From: Sulfitobacter sp. SK012
GTDB taxonomy: Bacteria > Pseudomonadota > Alphaproteobacteria > Rhodobacterales > Rhodobacteraceae
Assembly: GCF_003352085.1 (NCBI RefSeq)
Contig: NZ_CP025804.1
Location: 3,162,001 to 3,226,000 of the forward strand
Direction: 5' to 3'
DNA: 64,000 bases
Shown: piece after piece, positions 45,619 through 54,307 of the stretch
Layout: every line of letters begins with the position of its first letter
Numbering within the stretch: the stretch's first letter is position 1
The notes under the pieces: model-generated
What the model saw: the letters and a program-made list of their open reading frames with translations, nothing else
Databases searched by the model: none
Told to the model about the DNA's origin: nothing
Translations under genes and position numbers: made by a program

Positions 45619-48519
45619 TTAGGACAGGGGCGCGTCAATTTTGACCGGCAGGTCTGCAGCAATCGGCTCGTCATCCAGCATCTCAACCATTCCGGAAGGC
45701 TGAACTGCGAAATTGGCGATAAAGATCGCGTTGGAATAGAAGACAACGCCGTCACATAGGTAGTGGCCCTTGTCGTTCATCCCTTCAAAGGTATTCGGGC
45801 GCACAACCCCATCAATGATCTTTTCGATCTTGGCATGCGACGGAATCATCGGGTCATCCTTGTGTTCGCACAGATAGAATGGCCCTTCTTCGCCGCGCAC
45901 AAAGAAGGTGAAAAACCGCAGGTAATCCAGCACGTTGGCTTCATTTACTTTGATCGGCGCCTTGGCGTTAATCTCGTGAATGGGTGGAGATGTGCCGTTG
46001 AGCCAATACAGATTTCCTTGATGCTCTAGATAGTAAATTCGCAGTTTTGGGTTTGCAAATGACGGGTCAAAAAGTTGAAATAGCGTGACGTCATCATACC
46101 ATGGCAGTTTGCGGGTGGCCCCCCGCAGTTCTGGCCCATCCAACTCATAGCGATCGGCAACAGGCGCAACCCGTTTTACGAAAGCGGCCAAATCGGTCTC
46201 ATTCATCTTGCTCCACAGTCGCGTCTCCCCACGGTCAAACTCGGGATAGAGATCGCTGGCCAGCCCATGCATCATAGACTGTGTCTTGTACTGCTGCGGC
46301 GTCGCGTTGACTGCCTGCGATTTCAACTGCTTGGTTTGTGCAGGGGTCGGTTTGGCAACGGACCCAAAATGGGTTTCCAAGGCGTCCGAGTGGCGTTCTT
46401 CGGTGGGCTTTGATTTCTTCATTTCGGCATTCTGCCCTCCGTAAAGTTCTTGGATGCTAAGGCCTGTCACCGGATGCACAGGCAACCCGCTATCAGTGCC
46501 TCTGCGCAGACCTAAAAGATATGCAGCACAGTCATAATGCATATGTTCAAGGCTCAGGAATATCAGGTCCGTCAAGTCCAGAGCATCAGGGCTGCGTAGG
46601 TGGAAGAGCAGTTTAAGGACCTCGGCTTGACCAGTCTCTGCGGCCAAATCAAATGCAGTAACATCCGGGTCGTTACGCAGTGGCCGAAGAGGGTTAATTC
46701 TGTGGTTCAAGATTTCCTTAACCACATTTTCGCGCCCACGTTGGGCAGCAATATGCAGCGGCGTCCAACCAGCGTCGTTATACGCTTGCGGATCGTACCC
46801 TTGCCCCAGCAAATACCCTGTTGCGCGGACACGACCATGTGACACAGCAATATGCAATGCTTCTGGGTATGTTTGCGCCAGCGTTCCTTCGGCACACCGT
46901 TTGCCAATCAGCTCGATGCATTTCAGGTCACCCGAGGCGCAGGCGCTGTCAAAAGGCGTATGACCACGAACATCCACCTTCTCAAGCGCGGTATCGTCGG
47001 TGTGCAGCAGCCGGGCAAGGTGATCGGGCAGTCCTGCCTCTGCCGCGATGTGTGCCGGCGTGCGTCCAAGCGCATTAGGTAAACTCAGGTCAGGTCCGTG
47101 CTCAATAAGCAGATTCAGCAGCTTGATCTCGGGCTCTTGTGCCGCGACGTGCACCAAGGTGGCCGCATGGGCATCAGTCATGGTATTGCGGTGCGAATAG
47201 CTGCTGAGCAAGGCTCCCTGGCGCAAGAGCTCCTTGGCCAGAGCGAACCTGTCACGGATGATGGCCTTTTGCAGTACCGTCAATCCATCCTTGTCACGAA
47301 TTTCCATATTCGCGCCATTCGCCGACAAATACATCGCGACATCGTCATTGCCCTTTTCGACCGCTAGATGCATCGGAGTTTCCTTGGCCCCGTTCTGCTT
47401 GTTAGGATCGGCCTTGGCTTCGATCAGGGCTCTGGCAACCTTTGTGTGCCCCTTTGCTGTGGCAAAATGCAAGGGACTCCAATCAGTTAGGTTGATCTTG
47501 TCCTTCGCGCCACTTGTAGCAGTCAACTGTTCACGGGCCTTGTCGATATCGTCCTTGGTCCACAGGTTCATACCCGGAGCATCCACATCCGCGCCATGTT
47601 TCGCCAAAATACGGACCGCTTCGGGAAAGTCATTGTTGGCCGCCAAATGGATCGCCCGGCTTCCGTTGACCATCGGGCAATCAGACTCACCGCCTAGTTC
47701 AATTACGGTTTGAATCGATTCTCGACACCCATCGCGCGCGGCGACGTGGATCGCCGACATCTCCAACGAATTGGGACCGTCGACTGTACAGATATCCAAC
47801 GCACAGCCGTGGGTTTCCACCAGATAGCGGACCATCTGCGCATCGTCGTTCAAAATCGCGTGCATGACCACAGTACGTCCCGCGCTATCGCGCAAATCTG
47901 GGTCCACGGATTGTTCTTTAATGTAGTAGTCCGCCAGCTCTTTATTGCCGCCTTGCGCGGCCAAATGCAAAGGGTGGATCTTCTGCGGGGCGTCTTGCGG
48001 GTCGAACGTAGCGCCTGCTTTGATCAGGCGGCGGGTCATGGCCGGGTCCCCGCCCACAGCAGCCGCATGGATGGGACGCCAGCCATCATCCTCAGCCACA
48101 TTCATCTCGGCTTTGTACTCCAACAGCAGCTCCAACATCTCAATGTTGTTGAAAAAGCATGCTGAAAAAACAGCGGTTCGCTTGTCTGAACGCGGCGTAT
48201 CTACCGAACCGGGATGTTTCTCGAGCATTGCGCGCAAAATGTCATTCCGCTGATAAAACGCTGGAATCAGAATATGCGGCGCTTTTTTGGGTGTATTTTC
48301 GATAATGCGGGCGGGATCACAGGTCTGTTCAATCATCGCGAGGCAGTAGTTGCGCAGCAGGATATCTTTTACATCCTGAACCTTTTCCGATCCCTCGTCG
48401 AACCGATGCGACCAAAGCGCCAAGACTTCAAACGCCCGTTCAGCATGCAATTTAAGGCCAAGATTGACGACACCCGCGTCATGATCCAACTGCTGCCAGC
48501 TTTCCGCCAATGCCAGCAA
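45619..48519 (-). CDS. Ankyrin-repeat protein, out-of-frame C-terminal part of STAND gene
   Basis: The frame encodes 966 residues and is open back to 48585, but has no ATG, GTG or ribosome site there; the TTG at 48519 is only nominal. The first 60 residues (ADLLALAESWQQLDHDAGV) continue the end of an nSTAND domain. Residues 80-700 hold a long array of ankyrin repeats (for example TPMHLAVEKGNDDVAMYL). Residues 813-953 form a domain also found alone in the protein at 50949. I infer that this is the C-terminal two-thirds of the NTPase gene at 48572, read in the +1 frame after the A6 tract, and not a separate protein. Its end is two bases from the convergent IcmJ-like gene. Confidence 0.75.
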   Translation of the reverse strand: MLALAESWQQLDHDAGVVNLGLKLHAERAFEVLALWSHRFDEGSEKVQDVKDILLRNYCLAMIEQTCDPARIIENTPKKAPHILIPAFYQRNDILRAMLEKHPGSVDTPRSDKRTAVFSACFFNNIEMLELLLEYKAEMNVAEDDGWRPIHAAAVGGDPAMTRRLIKAGATFDPQDAPQKIHPLHLAAQGGNKELADYYIKEQSVDPDLRDSAGRTVVMHAILNDDAQMVRYLVETHGCALDICTVDGPNSLEMSAIHVAARDGCRESIQTVIELGGESDCPMVNGSRAIHLAANNDFPEAVRILAKHGADVDAPGMNLWTKDDIDKAREQLTATSGAKDKINLTDWSPLHFATAKGHTKVARALIEAKADPNKQNGAKETPMHLAVEKGNDDVAMYLSANGANMEIRDKDGLTVLQKAIIRDRFALAKELLRQGALLSSYSHRNTMTDAHAATLVHVAAQEPEIKLLNLLIEHGPDLSLPNALGRTPAHIAAEAGLPDHLARLLHTDDTALEKVDVRGHTPFDSACASGDLKCIELIGKRCAEGTLAQTYPEALHIAVSHGRVRATGYLLGQGYDPQAYNDAGWTPLHIAAQRGRENVVKEILNHRINPLRPLRNDPDVTAFDLAAETGQAEVLKLLFHLRSPDALDLTDLIFLSLEHMHYDCAAYLLGLRRGTDSGLPVHPVTGLSIQELYGGQNAEMKKSKPTEERHSDALETHFGSVAKPTPAQTKQLKSQAVNATPQQYKTQSMMHGLASDLYPEFDRGETRLWSKMNETDLAAFVKRVAPVADRYELDGPELRGATRKLPWYDDVTLFQLFDPSFANPKLRIYYLEHQGNLYWLNGTSPPIHEINAKAPIKVNEANVLDYLRFFTFFVRGEEGPFYLCEHKDDPMIPSHAKIEKIIDGVVRPNTFEGMNDKGHYLCDGVVFYSNAIFIANFAVQPSGMVEMLDDEPIAADLPVKIDAPLS

Positions 48520-48571
48520 GTCCGCGGCGCCTTCATGCAGCGGGCGTTCGCGAATGCAAAACGCGTCTGCT

Positions 48572-50716
48572 TCAGGCCAGTTTTTTCAGGACTGTTTCGT
48601 GGACAAGCAGAATTCCGGCTTCCCCGTCGTCAACGAGCAGCCGGTGTTTGATCAACGCTTTTGCAAGGCTTTTTTCAGCGTTGTCGGTCGGCAAAGGCAC
48701 ATGCGGCAAGAAGAACTGCTTATCATCTCGGCCGCTCCAACGCACAAGCTGGCGCAACAGATTGTCCACGGTCGCTTCACCGGCAGCAAGAGCATTGGCC
48801 TCTTTGGCTTCGTTCATTGCACTGGCCGCAAGTTCAGCAATTGCCCCTTCTAAATCAAGGTAATCTACGGCGTCTTTCAACCCCACGCGCACACGACTGG
48901 GCTTGTCTTTTCCCGCCGGCCTTTTCGCCGCAGCTGCTTTCAAAGCGTCTTGCGGTGCGGCGTCTTGTTCTTTGCGTTCAAACTGCTTTTCTATCAACGG
49001 CAGTGCTACATTCACCTGCAGACGCTGCAGGGCCAGCGAAACCAATGGCAGGAAACTGCCCGAGGTCGTCGCACGCGGCCTATCCACATGAAGCATGATC
49101 TTTTCACGCAAAGCTGCAACCAAGGCGTCATCAAGCGAAACGCGACCATGATCCTCAAAGGGCTTGCGGATAATATTCTCAAGCTCGGTCGGGCTTGGAA
49201 AGGCCAAATCCGTGCATTGCAGCGACGTGTCATGCCAAAGCGCGTTCAGTTCGGGATGGCGCAGCATCTTATCCAGCCGCTCCTTGCGGAAGGTCGAGAT
49301 GATTACGATATCGGGCTGTGCTGGCGCAAGCTCCATAAACTTGATGAACAATTGCCAATGCGGACCGAGTTTTTCATCATCGAGCATGTCGACGATTTCC
49401 TCAAACTGATCGATGCCAATGACCAATCGGTTGTGTCGCGCGCCGGGTTCTTGACCCTCTGCATTGCCCAGACAAGCGGTGAGTTTACGCGCGGCCCATT
49501 CGGGTCGTTTCTCTGGCTCCAGTTTGTCGAAATCTTCCAGCAAAGGTGCGATGCCCCCGACTAAAAACTCCGCGCAGTTTGGCCGCTCCCGGATTGCATC
49601 GGCGCATTTTTCGAACAAAACCCGCAAAGGGCATGCGGTTTGTGCGACTTTGGCCGCAGATGCGTTGAGCAAGTGATTGGGTCGATTGACGCTGTAGGCG
49701 TAGTCGGTTTGGTATTTCGGTGAATAAATGAACGAACCAATGATGCCGGCGCGCAGGAATGACGACTTGCCAACCCCGCTTATGCCCTTGATCCAATAGC
49801 AGTTACGTTTTTTGGGCGCATTGCACATCTTTTCAATCGCGCTGAGCGCGTTCTTAACATCCGTGTCGCGCCCAAAATAGGACCGGTTATCGTGAACATC
49901 ATAAAACTGCAGTCCGCGAAACGGATCATGCAACAGCGGATCGCGGGTGAGCACGAAGTTCGAAGCGAGGTACTTGCGAAAATCCTCTTCGATCTTGCGT
50001 TCGTCGGGCTCAAAGATCGGCTCAAGGCCAATATGCTTGAGATACATTGCGAAATTACGCAGTGATTTAAGCTGTTCCCGGATCATCAAGCGTTTCTCAT
50101 CCAGCGCGTTGTCGTCTTCTTCAAACAACTCCATCATTTTTTTGCGTAGCTTTCGGTTACCCCACTTGGCCCGACCCGGGTCTTCAATCTCTAACACGTC
50201 CTTGGGGGCTAGAAACCGCAGGAACATTGGCAATTCCTGTCCCGACGCCGTATTCTTAAATCGGCGATCTGTGGCGATAGCAACGAGTACTTCAAAAGTG
50301 CTACCCGTTAACGGAAAGCCCCCTCGATCGGCTTCTTCAGGTCGCCAATGACGCACCATTTTATAGTAGTCAGAGGGGTTATTCGCAAAAAGTTCTTCCA
50401 ACATATGGGTTGGAAAATCCTCTGCCAATGGCTGGCCGATGCGCTCTCCAAAGAACGCCACAACGCCTTTGCACAAGGGGTCGCTGGGTAGATAAATTTG
50501 GTTTTGAATCGGGGCGGCGTCGTTAAAGAGCGTTTCTTTCAGGGTCGTTTCCCATGCAAACATAGTCATGGAATTTGCCGGGCCACCGACCCCATCGAGG
50601 TCATCAACAACTTGCTGCGCCATAAGCCGCAAATCTTGAACGTCCCCCGGAGAGGCTAGGAAAAGCTTTGGATCATCGCCTTCTTCAATCGTTGCAAAAT
50701 AGGAAAATTCAGACAT
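48572..50716 (-). CDS. DUF4062-nSTAND NTPase, 5' part of a split gene
   Basis: A 714-residue protein. Residues 15-110 look like a DUF4062 domain (KLFLASPGDVQDLRLMAQQV). Residues 265-700 are an nSTAND1-type NTPase: FRGLQFYDVHDNRSYFGRD, Walker A GISGVGKSS near 311-319 and Walker B LVIGIDQFEEIV near 431-442. STAND proteins act as switch-like sensors that assemble on ligand binding and are common in bacterial immunity. The frame stops just after HETVLKK, where relatives continue with a W-P motif; the continuation lies in the +1 frame and leads into the ankyrin array. The gene is thus interrupted by one base at a run of six A. It is divergent from the 50949-53130 operon. Confidence 0.8.
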   Translation of the reverse strand: MSEFSYFATIEEGDDPKLFLASPGDVQDLRLMAQQVVDDLDGVGGPANSMTMFAWETTLKETLFNDAAPIQNQIYLPSDPLCKGVVAFFGERIGQPLAEDFPTHMLEELFANNPSDYYKMVRHWRPEEADRGGFPLTGSTFEVLVAIATDRRFKNTASGQELPMFLRFLAPKDVLEIEDPGRAKWGNRKLRKKMMELFEEDDNALDEKRLMIREQLKSLRNFAMYLKHIGLEPIFEPDERKIEEDFRKYLASNFVLTRDPLLHDPFRGLQFYDVHDNRSYFGRDTDVKNALSAIEKMCNAPKKRNCYWIKGISGVGKSSFLRAGIIGSFIYSPKYQTDYAYSVNRPNHLLNASAAKVAQTACPLRVLFEKCADAIRERPNCAEFLVGGIAPLLEDFDKLEPEKRPEWAARKLTACLGNAEGQEPGARHNRLVIGIDQFEEIVDMLDDEKLGPHWQLFIKFMELAPAQPDIVIISTFRKERLDKMLRHPELNALWHDTSLQCTDLAFPSPTELENIIRKPFEDHGRVSLDDALVAALREKIMLHVDRPRATTSGSFLPLVSLALQRLQVNVALPLIEKQFERKEQDAAPQDALKAAAAKRPAGKDKPSRVRVGLKDAVDYLDLEGAIAELAASAMNEAKEANALAAGEATVDNLLRQLVRWSGRDDKQFFLPHVPLPTDNAEKSLAKALIKHRLLVDDGEAGILLVHETVLKKLA
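48575..48592 (-). other. A6 homopolymer at frameshift junction
   Basis: On the minus strand the codons before the stop read GTC CTG AAA AAA CTG GCC TGA. With five A instead of six, the frame would read on through AAC TGG CCT GAA into the ankyrin frame and restore the W-P motif usual at this point of nSTAND proteins. The tract is at plus-strand positions 48581-48586. Confidence 0.8.
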
Positions 50717-50948
50717 AAATCGTCAGGCACCCGCAGTATCAAATCAAAGATCGGTCAAATGGATTTCCTAAATAGAAACATGGAGAGGTCTTTTTGCCAA
50801 GCATTTTGCTGTCCCACTTCAAGCAGTATTGAGAAAGTCAAAAAATATGGCGCGGCGCCTGTCTTGTTGACTTCGGCAAGTAAACCTTGCTCAGCAATCC
50901 ACTTTTTTGATCTAACGCGTTTGTCTCTACCCGTTGAAAGGCCTCATT

Positions 50949-51620
50949 TTGAACAAGCCAACCGACCCCAGCGTTATATTTGACCTGCCCGCCCCGATCG
51001 AGGGTTCGTGGCAAACCTTGCCCGCGACGCTTGCTGACATGTTAGACCAACGGTTGCGTGAATTCGGGGCCCATGATGAGGTCAGCGATATCCTAGGCCT
51101 TAGGGTTCTGCCGCTGGCCTTTCGGCCTGGCTGGATGCTGTGCGATTTCCAAGAAGGCGCGGGCAACGGTCCACATAAGCTTCATTCCGTGATCTACGGC
51201 CCCGACGGCGTGAGCCTTCTTGATGGCAGTTCGGCCCCTTTGCATCAGGGCAACATCGAGCACGGGATCGACCTGTCGGACGCCACCAAACAAGCGCAGT
51301 ATCTGCGGCTCTTTTGCATGTTTGTACGTGGGGAATACGGACCGTTCGAAATTGTGCAATCGGCCCAAGGGCTCACGTTCGAAAAAGGTGTGTCCGCGAT
51401 ATTCAACCGCCTCACCCCGGTTGAGAATGACGCGGGTGACATGCTTTGGCGTGCAACTGTCCACTACAATGAGGCGCTTTTCGATGTGGAATTCTTGTTG
51501 CACCCCGACGGTCAGGTCACAATGAAAGACGATACCCATATTTGTGATGGCGTGACCCGCGATCCTGAGTTGAACTTTGCCAAGACAGCTCGGTACCGCA
51601 GCCCCCAAGGACAGGAGTAG
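50949..51620 (+). CDS. Protein with domain shared with ankyrin C-terminus
   Basis: A protein of about 223 residues with no named family that I know. Its residues from about 64 to 198 align with the end of the ankyrin protein: YLRLFCMFVRGEYGPF against YLRFFTFFVRGEEGPF, and a later block with Y-x-x-A-x-F, P-x-G and DD-x-x-I in the same order. No signal or membrane helix is seen. It is followed after four bases by the coupling-type ATPase, so they form an operon. Starts are weak: TTG 50949 has GAAAGG upstream, TTG 50934 is an alternative. It may be an adaptor that shares a partner with the STAND-ankyrin protein; this is inference. Confidence 0.7.
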   Translation: MNKPTDPSVIFDLPAPIEGSWQTLPATLADMLDQRLREFGAHDEVSDILGLRVLPLAFRPGWMLCDFQEGAGNGPHKLHSVIYGPDGVSLLDGSSAPLHQGNIEHGIDLSDATKQAQYLRLFCMFVRGEYGPFEIVQSAQGLTFEKGVSAIFNRLTPVENDAGDMLWRATVHYNEALFDVEFLLHPDGQVTMKDDTHICDGVTRDPELNFAKTARYRSPQGQE

Positions 51621-51624
51621 GTCA

Positions 51625-53130
51625 ATGCCACATCAAAAACTCCGTTTTTTACACGCTGCTGAAGCGTCACTGGCGCGGTATCCCAGCGCCTTGCCCCATC
51701 CGGGCCTGTTGGTCGGGTGGTCTATGGAGACCCAGCATCGTCGCCAACCTCCGGGATTCAGCTTTGGAGACCCCCAAACCACGCCCGATCAAGGCTATAT
51801 CGATCCAATTTTGATGGAGGATGAAGGCCATTTGATCACAATCGCGCCGACAGGTGCAGGCAAAGGCGTAGGCTGCATCGTCCCTGCCCTTTTGCGCCAT
51901 GAGGGACCAGTGTTTGTGGTCGATCCAAAAGGCGAAAACACCGCCATCACCGCGCGCGGCCGCCGCGAGCGAGGCGAAACGGTCGCTGTAATTGACCCAA
52001 TGGGGCTGACCTCGGAAGTGCCCGCCTCTCTCAATCCACTTGACTTGATTGATCCCAAATCGGCCAATGGTGTGGACGAGGCATTGGCGCTGATCAACGC
52101 CCTGCTTCCCGACAACACCGCCGATCATAAGAACAGCTTTTGGGTTGGCCGGGCACGTCAGCTTTTGCTGGCAGTGGTCTTGCATGTTGTGACCGATCTG
52201 GAGCCTCAGGAGCGTACGCTTATGAAGGTTCGTGAGATTGTCCATGAGATGACCAACAATCCCGGTCCGATTTCAAAGCGGCTTGCCAAATCGCGCCATC
52301 CAGAGGTCCGCCTGATTGAAGGCACACTTGGCATCAACGCCAAGGAAACACTGGGCGGTATTTTGGCCTTTGCGCAGGAAGGCATCGATTTTGTCCGGGG
52401 GCCCCAGTTGCAACAAAGCCTTGGCAGCACATCGTTTGATTTGGATGAAATCGTGCGCGGGGGCCCTGTGTCGATCTATCTGGTTTTGCCGCCGCATATG
52501 CTGGGCAGTCATGGCCGCGTTCTGCGACTTTGGATCAGCGCATTGTTTCAGCTGATCCAGCGGCGTCGCAGCCGCCCCAAGAAATCCACGTTGTTTATCT
52601 TGGATGAAGCCGCACAATTGGGCACGTTAAGTGAACTGCGCACCGCCATCACGCTGCTGCGCGGCTACGGGCTGCAAACCTGGAGTTTTTGGCAGGACGT
52701 GAGCCAACTCAAGATCCTATATCCGCTCGATTGGCAGACCATGGTCAACAACAGCCGGGTGCTGCAGGCGTTTGGGGCCAACAACATGTCTGCCGCTCGC
52801 GATATGTCAAACCTCATGGGGTTCGTGTCCGCCGAGCAGGTGCTAGATTTGCGTCAGGGCGAGATGCTCTTGCAAATAGCCGGCGATGAAGCGGTGGCCG
52901 CGCGGTTGCCAAACTACCGCAGTGACCCGGTTTTTGAGGGGCAATTCGATCAAAACCCCTTCTTTAATAGCTCGATTGACCCGTTGCCGGAAAAAGATCT
53001 GAGCCGCGAATACCTGCGGTCTGAGAAAGTGGTCGTGACCAAGGAACGGCACGGCAAATTGCGGCGCAAAGCCAATCCGGTGGACGGCGATCTGGCGAAA
53101 CGAATTCTAGATTCATTGGAAAGCGGCTAG
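51625..53130 (+). CDS. VirD4/TraG-like coupling ATPase without membrane anchor
   Basis: A 501-residue ATPase of the type IV coupling protein family. Walker A is APTGAGKGVG near residues 74-83, the family motif VVDPKGENTA follows at 98-107 and Walker B is LFILDEAAQLG near 325; later WQDVSQLK and ALGANN-like segments are as in TraG. Classical VirD4/TraG proteins have one or two N-terminal membrane helices; here the N-terminus (MPHQKLRFLHAAEASL) has none, so it is probably soluble or membrane-associated through a partner. ATG 51625 has AGGAG seven bases upstream. No relaxase or mating-pair genes are nearby, arguing against conjugation. It overlaps the convergent patatin gene by four bases. Confidence 0.88.
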   Translation: MPHQKLRFLHAAEASLARYPSALPHPGLLVGWSMETQHRRQPPGFSFGDPQTTPDQGYIDPILMEDEGHLITIAPTGAGKGVGCIVPALLRHEGPVFVVDPKGENTAITARGRRERGETVAVIDPMGLTSEVPASLNPLDLIDPKSANGVDEALALINALLPDNTADHKNSFWVGRARQLLLAVVLHVVTDLEPQERTLMKVREIVHEMTNNPGPISKRLAKSRHPEVRLIEGTLGINAKETLGGILAFAQEGIDFVRGPQLQQSLGSTSFDLDEIVRGGPVSIYLVLPPHMLGSHGRVLRLWISALFQLIQRRRSRPKKSTLFILDEAAQLGTLSELRTAITLLRGYGLQTWSFWQDVSQLKILYPLDWQTMVNNSRVLQAFGANNMSAARDMSNLMGFVSAEQVLDLRQGEMLLQIAGDEAVAARLPNYRSDPVFEGQFDQNPFFNSSIDPLPEKDLSREYLRSEKVVVTKERHGKLRRKANPVDGDLAKRILDSLESG

Positions 53131-54221
53131 CCCAAGAGCGCGTCCAGATCCCACGTTTGGGCGCAATACTCCTGCGCCAGATCATACAGCGGCGCGATGA
53201 TGCTGGGATCATCCATGCGCGAAAAACGGTGAGCGTCTGAGGCACTCAATCCCATTGCTCCCCCTTTTTCCAAGGGCAGGTCGAGCCGTAGAAACTCAAA
53301 CAACGGCGCGTCCGTCAGGCTGTCTTCGCCCAGATGGCCCACTTCTGAATTGATGTGACTTGGGGCGGAGGACTGCCCCATCCATTCCATCATCGTCAAC
53401 GTCATCTGTTCGTTATCCGTCAGCACCCCGCGCAGGGACGCCAAAGCCACCTGCAGTGGCCCCATCGTGGCAGCCCGGTTGGGTTTTATTTTGGGGCGTA
53501 GGCGTCCTGAACCCACCGAAAGAATGAACATCTGTTCGGCACCTAACGGCCATTTCAGACCAAACGCCTGCATCCGCGCCAGCTTAAGCAGCGCCAACGA
53601 AGGGTCGTTATAGGGGCTCAACCCGCCGTCCACAAAAACGCCCGGCGGTGCTCCGGGTGCCAGCTCAATCAACTCCTGAGAGAAAAAGAACGGGGCCGCC
53701 GTTGTGCCGCGCAGCAAGCGTGCCAACTGATAATGCTCGTTCCCACGAAATCTGCCATCACCAAGGTCCTTAAAATAGGGGGCGTCTGGCAGGTTGTTCA
53801 CGATCCAGGGCGTGCCGGTATCAAAACGTTTGAGGATGATCGCAAGATATGTGCGCAGCGCAGGATCGCCCAATGTCATGTCGCCGACATCGCGGCGGAC
53901 CTCGGCCTCAAGCGCATCACAGTCAAACATCGGTGCACGCCCTACGCGCCACCACCGCCGATTGCTGAAAAATCCGGCTGCGCGGGTTAGGTAAAAATCC
54001 CGAATATCAGACATCGGCTTGCCCAACGACAGCGCCGTTGCGATTAAAGCTCCGGTCGAGCTGCCGCCGATGAGGTGGAACACATCGCTCAGTTGAGTGT
54101 CAGGGCCATGCCGGCGCCGGTAAGCCGCCTCAACCGCTTCGAGGAACGCAACTTCGACAATGCCGCGTACCCCGCCACCAGAAAGGGCAAGGATACGTTT
54201 TTTGTCTGGTAAGCTGTTCAT
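53127..54221 (-). CDS. Patatin-like phospholipase
   Basis: A 364-residue patatin-family lipid acyl hydrolase. The oxyanion loop is LALSGGGVRG at residues 11-20, the nucleophile is the second serine of GGSSTG near residue 55, and the catalytic aspartate is in VDGG near 198. All parts of the Ser-Asp dyad are intact. There is no signal peptide, so it would act in the cytoplasm on membrane phospholipids or be delivered elsewhere. Patatins serve as membrane-attacking effectors in bacterial immune systems and also as effectors of type IV secretion, and either would fit the surrounding genes. It ends inside the coupling-ATPase gene and is divergent from the channel-like gene. Confidence 0.88.
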   Translation of the reverse strand: MNSLPDKKRILALSGGGVRGIVEVAFLEAVEAAYRRRHGPDTQLSDVFHLIGGSSTGALIATALSLGKPMSDIRDFYLTRAAGFFSNRRWWRVGRAPMFDCDALEAEVRRDVGDMTLGDPALRTYLAIILKRFDTGTPWIVNNLPDAPYFKDLGDGRFRGNEHYQLARLLRGTTAAPFFFSQELIELAPGAPPGVFVDGGLSPYNDPSLALLKLARMQAFGLKWPLGAEQMFILSVGSGRLRPKIKPNRAATMGPLQVALASLRGVLTDNEQMTLTMMEWMGQSSAPSHINSEVGHLGEDSLTDAPLFEFLRLDLPLEKGGAMGLSASDAHRFSRMDDPSIIAPLYDLAQEYCAQTWDLDALLG

Positions 54222-54307
54222 GGATCGGACTTAACCCTGCGCGTCAGCGTGTTGCAAGAACGCTCACCGCTTGATCTAATTAGATTTGCCGTGGCAGGAT
54301 GATATCT

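Noticed and set aside
48572..48592. The minus strand contains A AAA AAC, a classical -1 ribosomal frameshift heptamer, at the STAND/ankyrin junction.
   Set aside because: The reading phase is AAA AAA CTG, not xxA AAA AAC, and a -1 shift enters the wrong frame (ACT GGC CTG). The ankyrin frame needs +1 or loss of one A.
51625..53130. Evidence of a conjugative element or plasmid.
   Set aside because: Only the coupling-type ATPase is present; there is no relaxase, mating-pair protein or origin-like region in the window.
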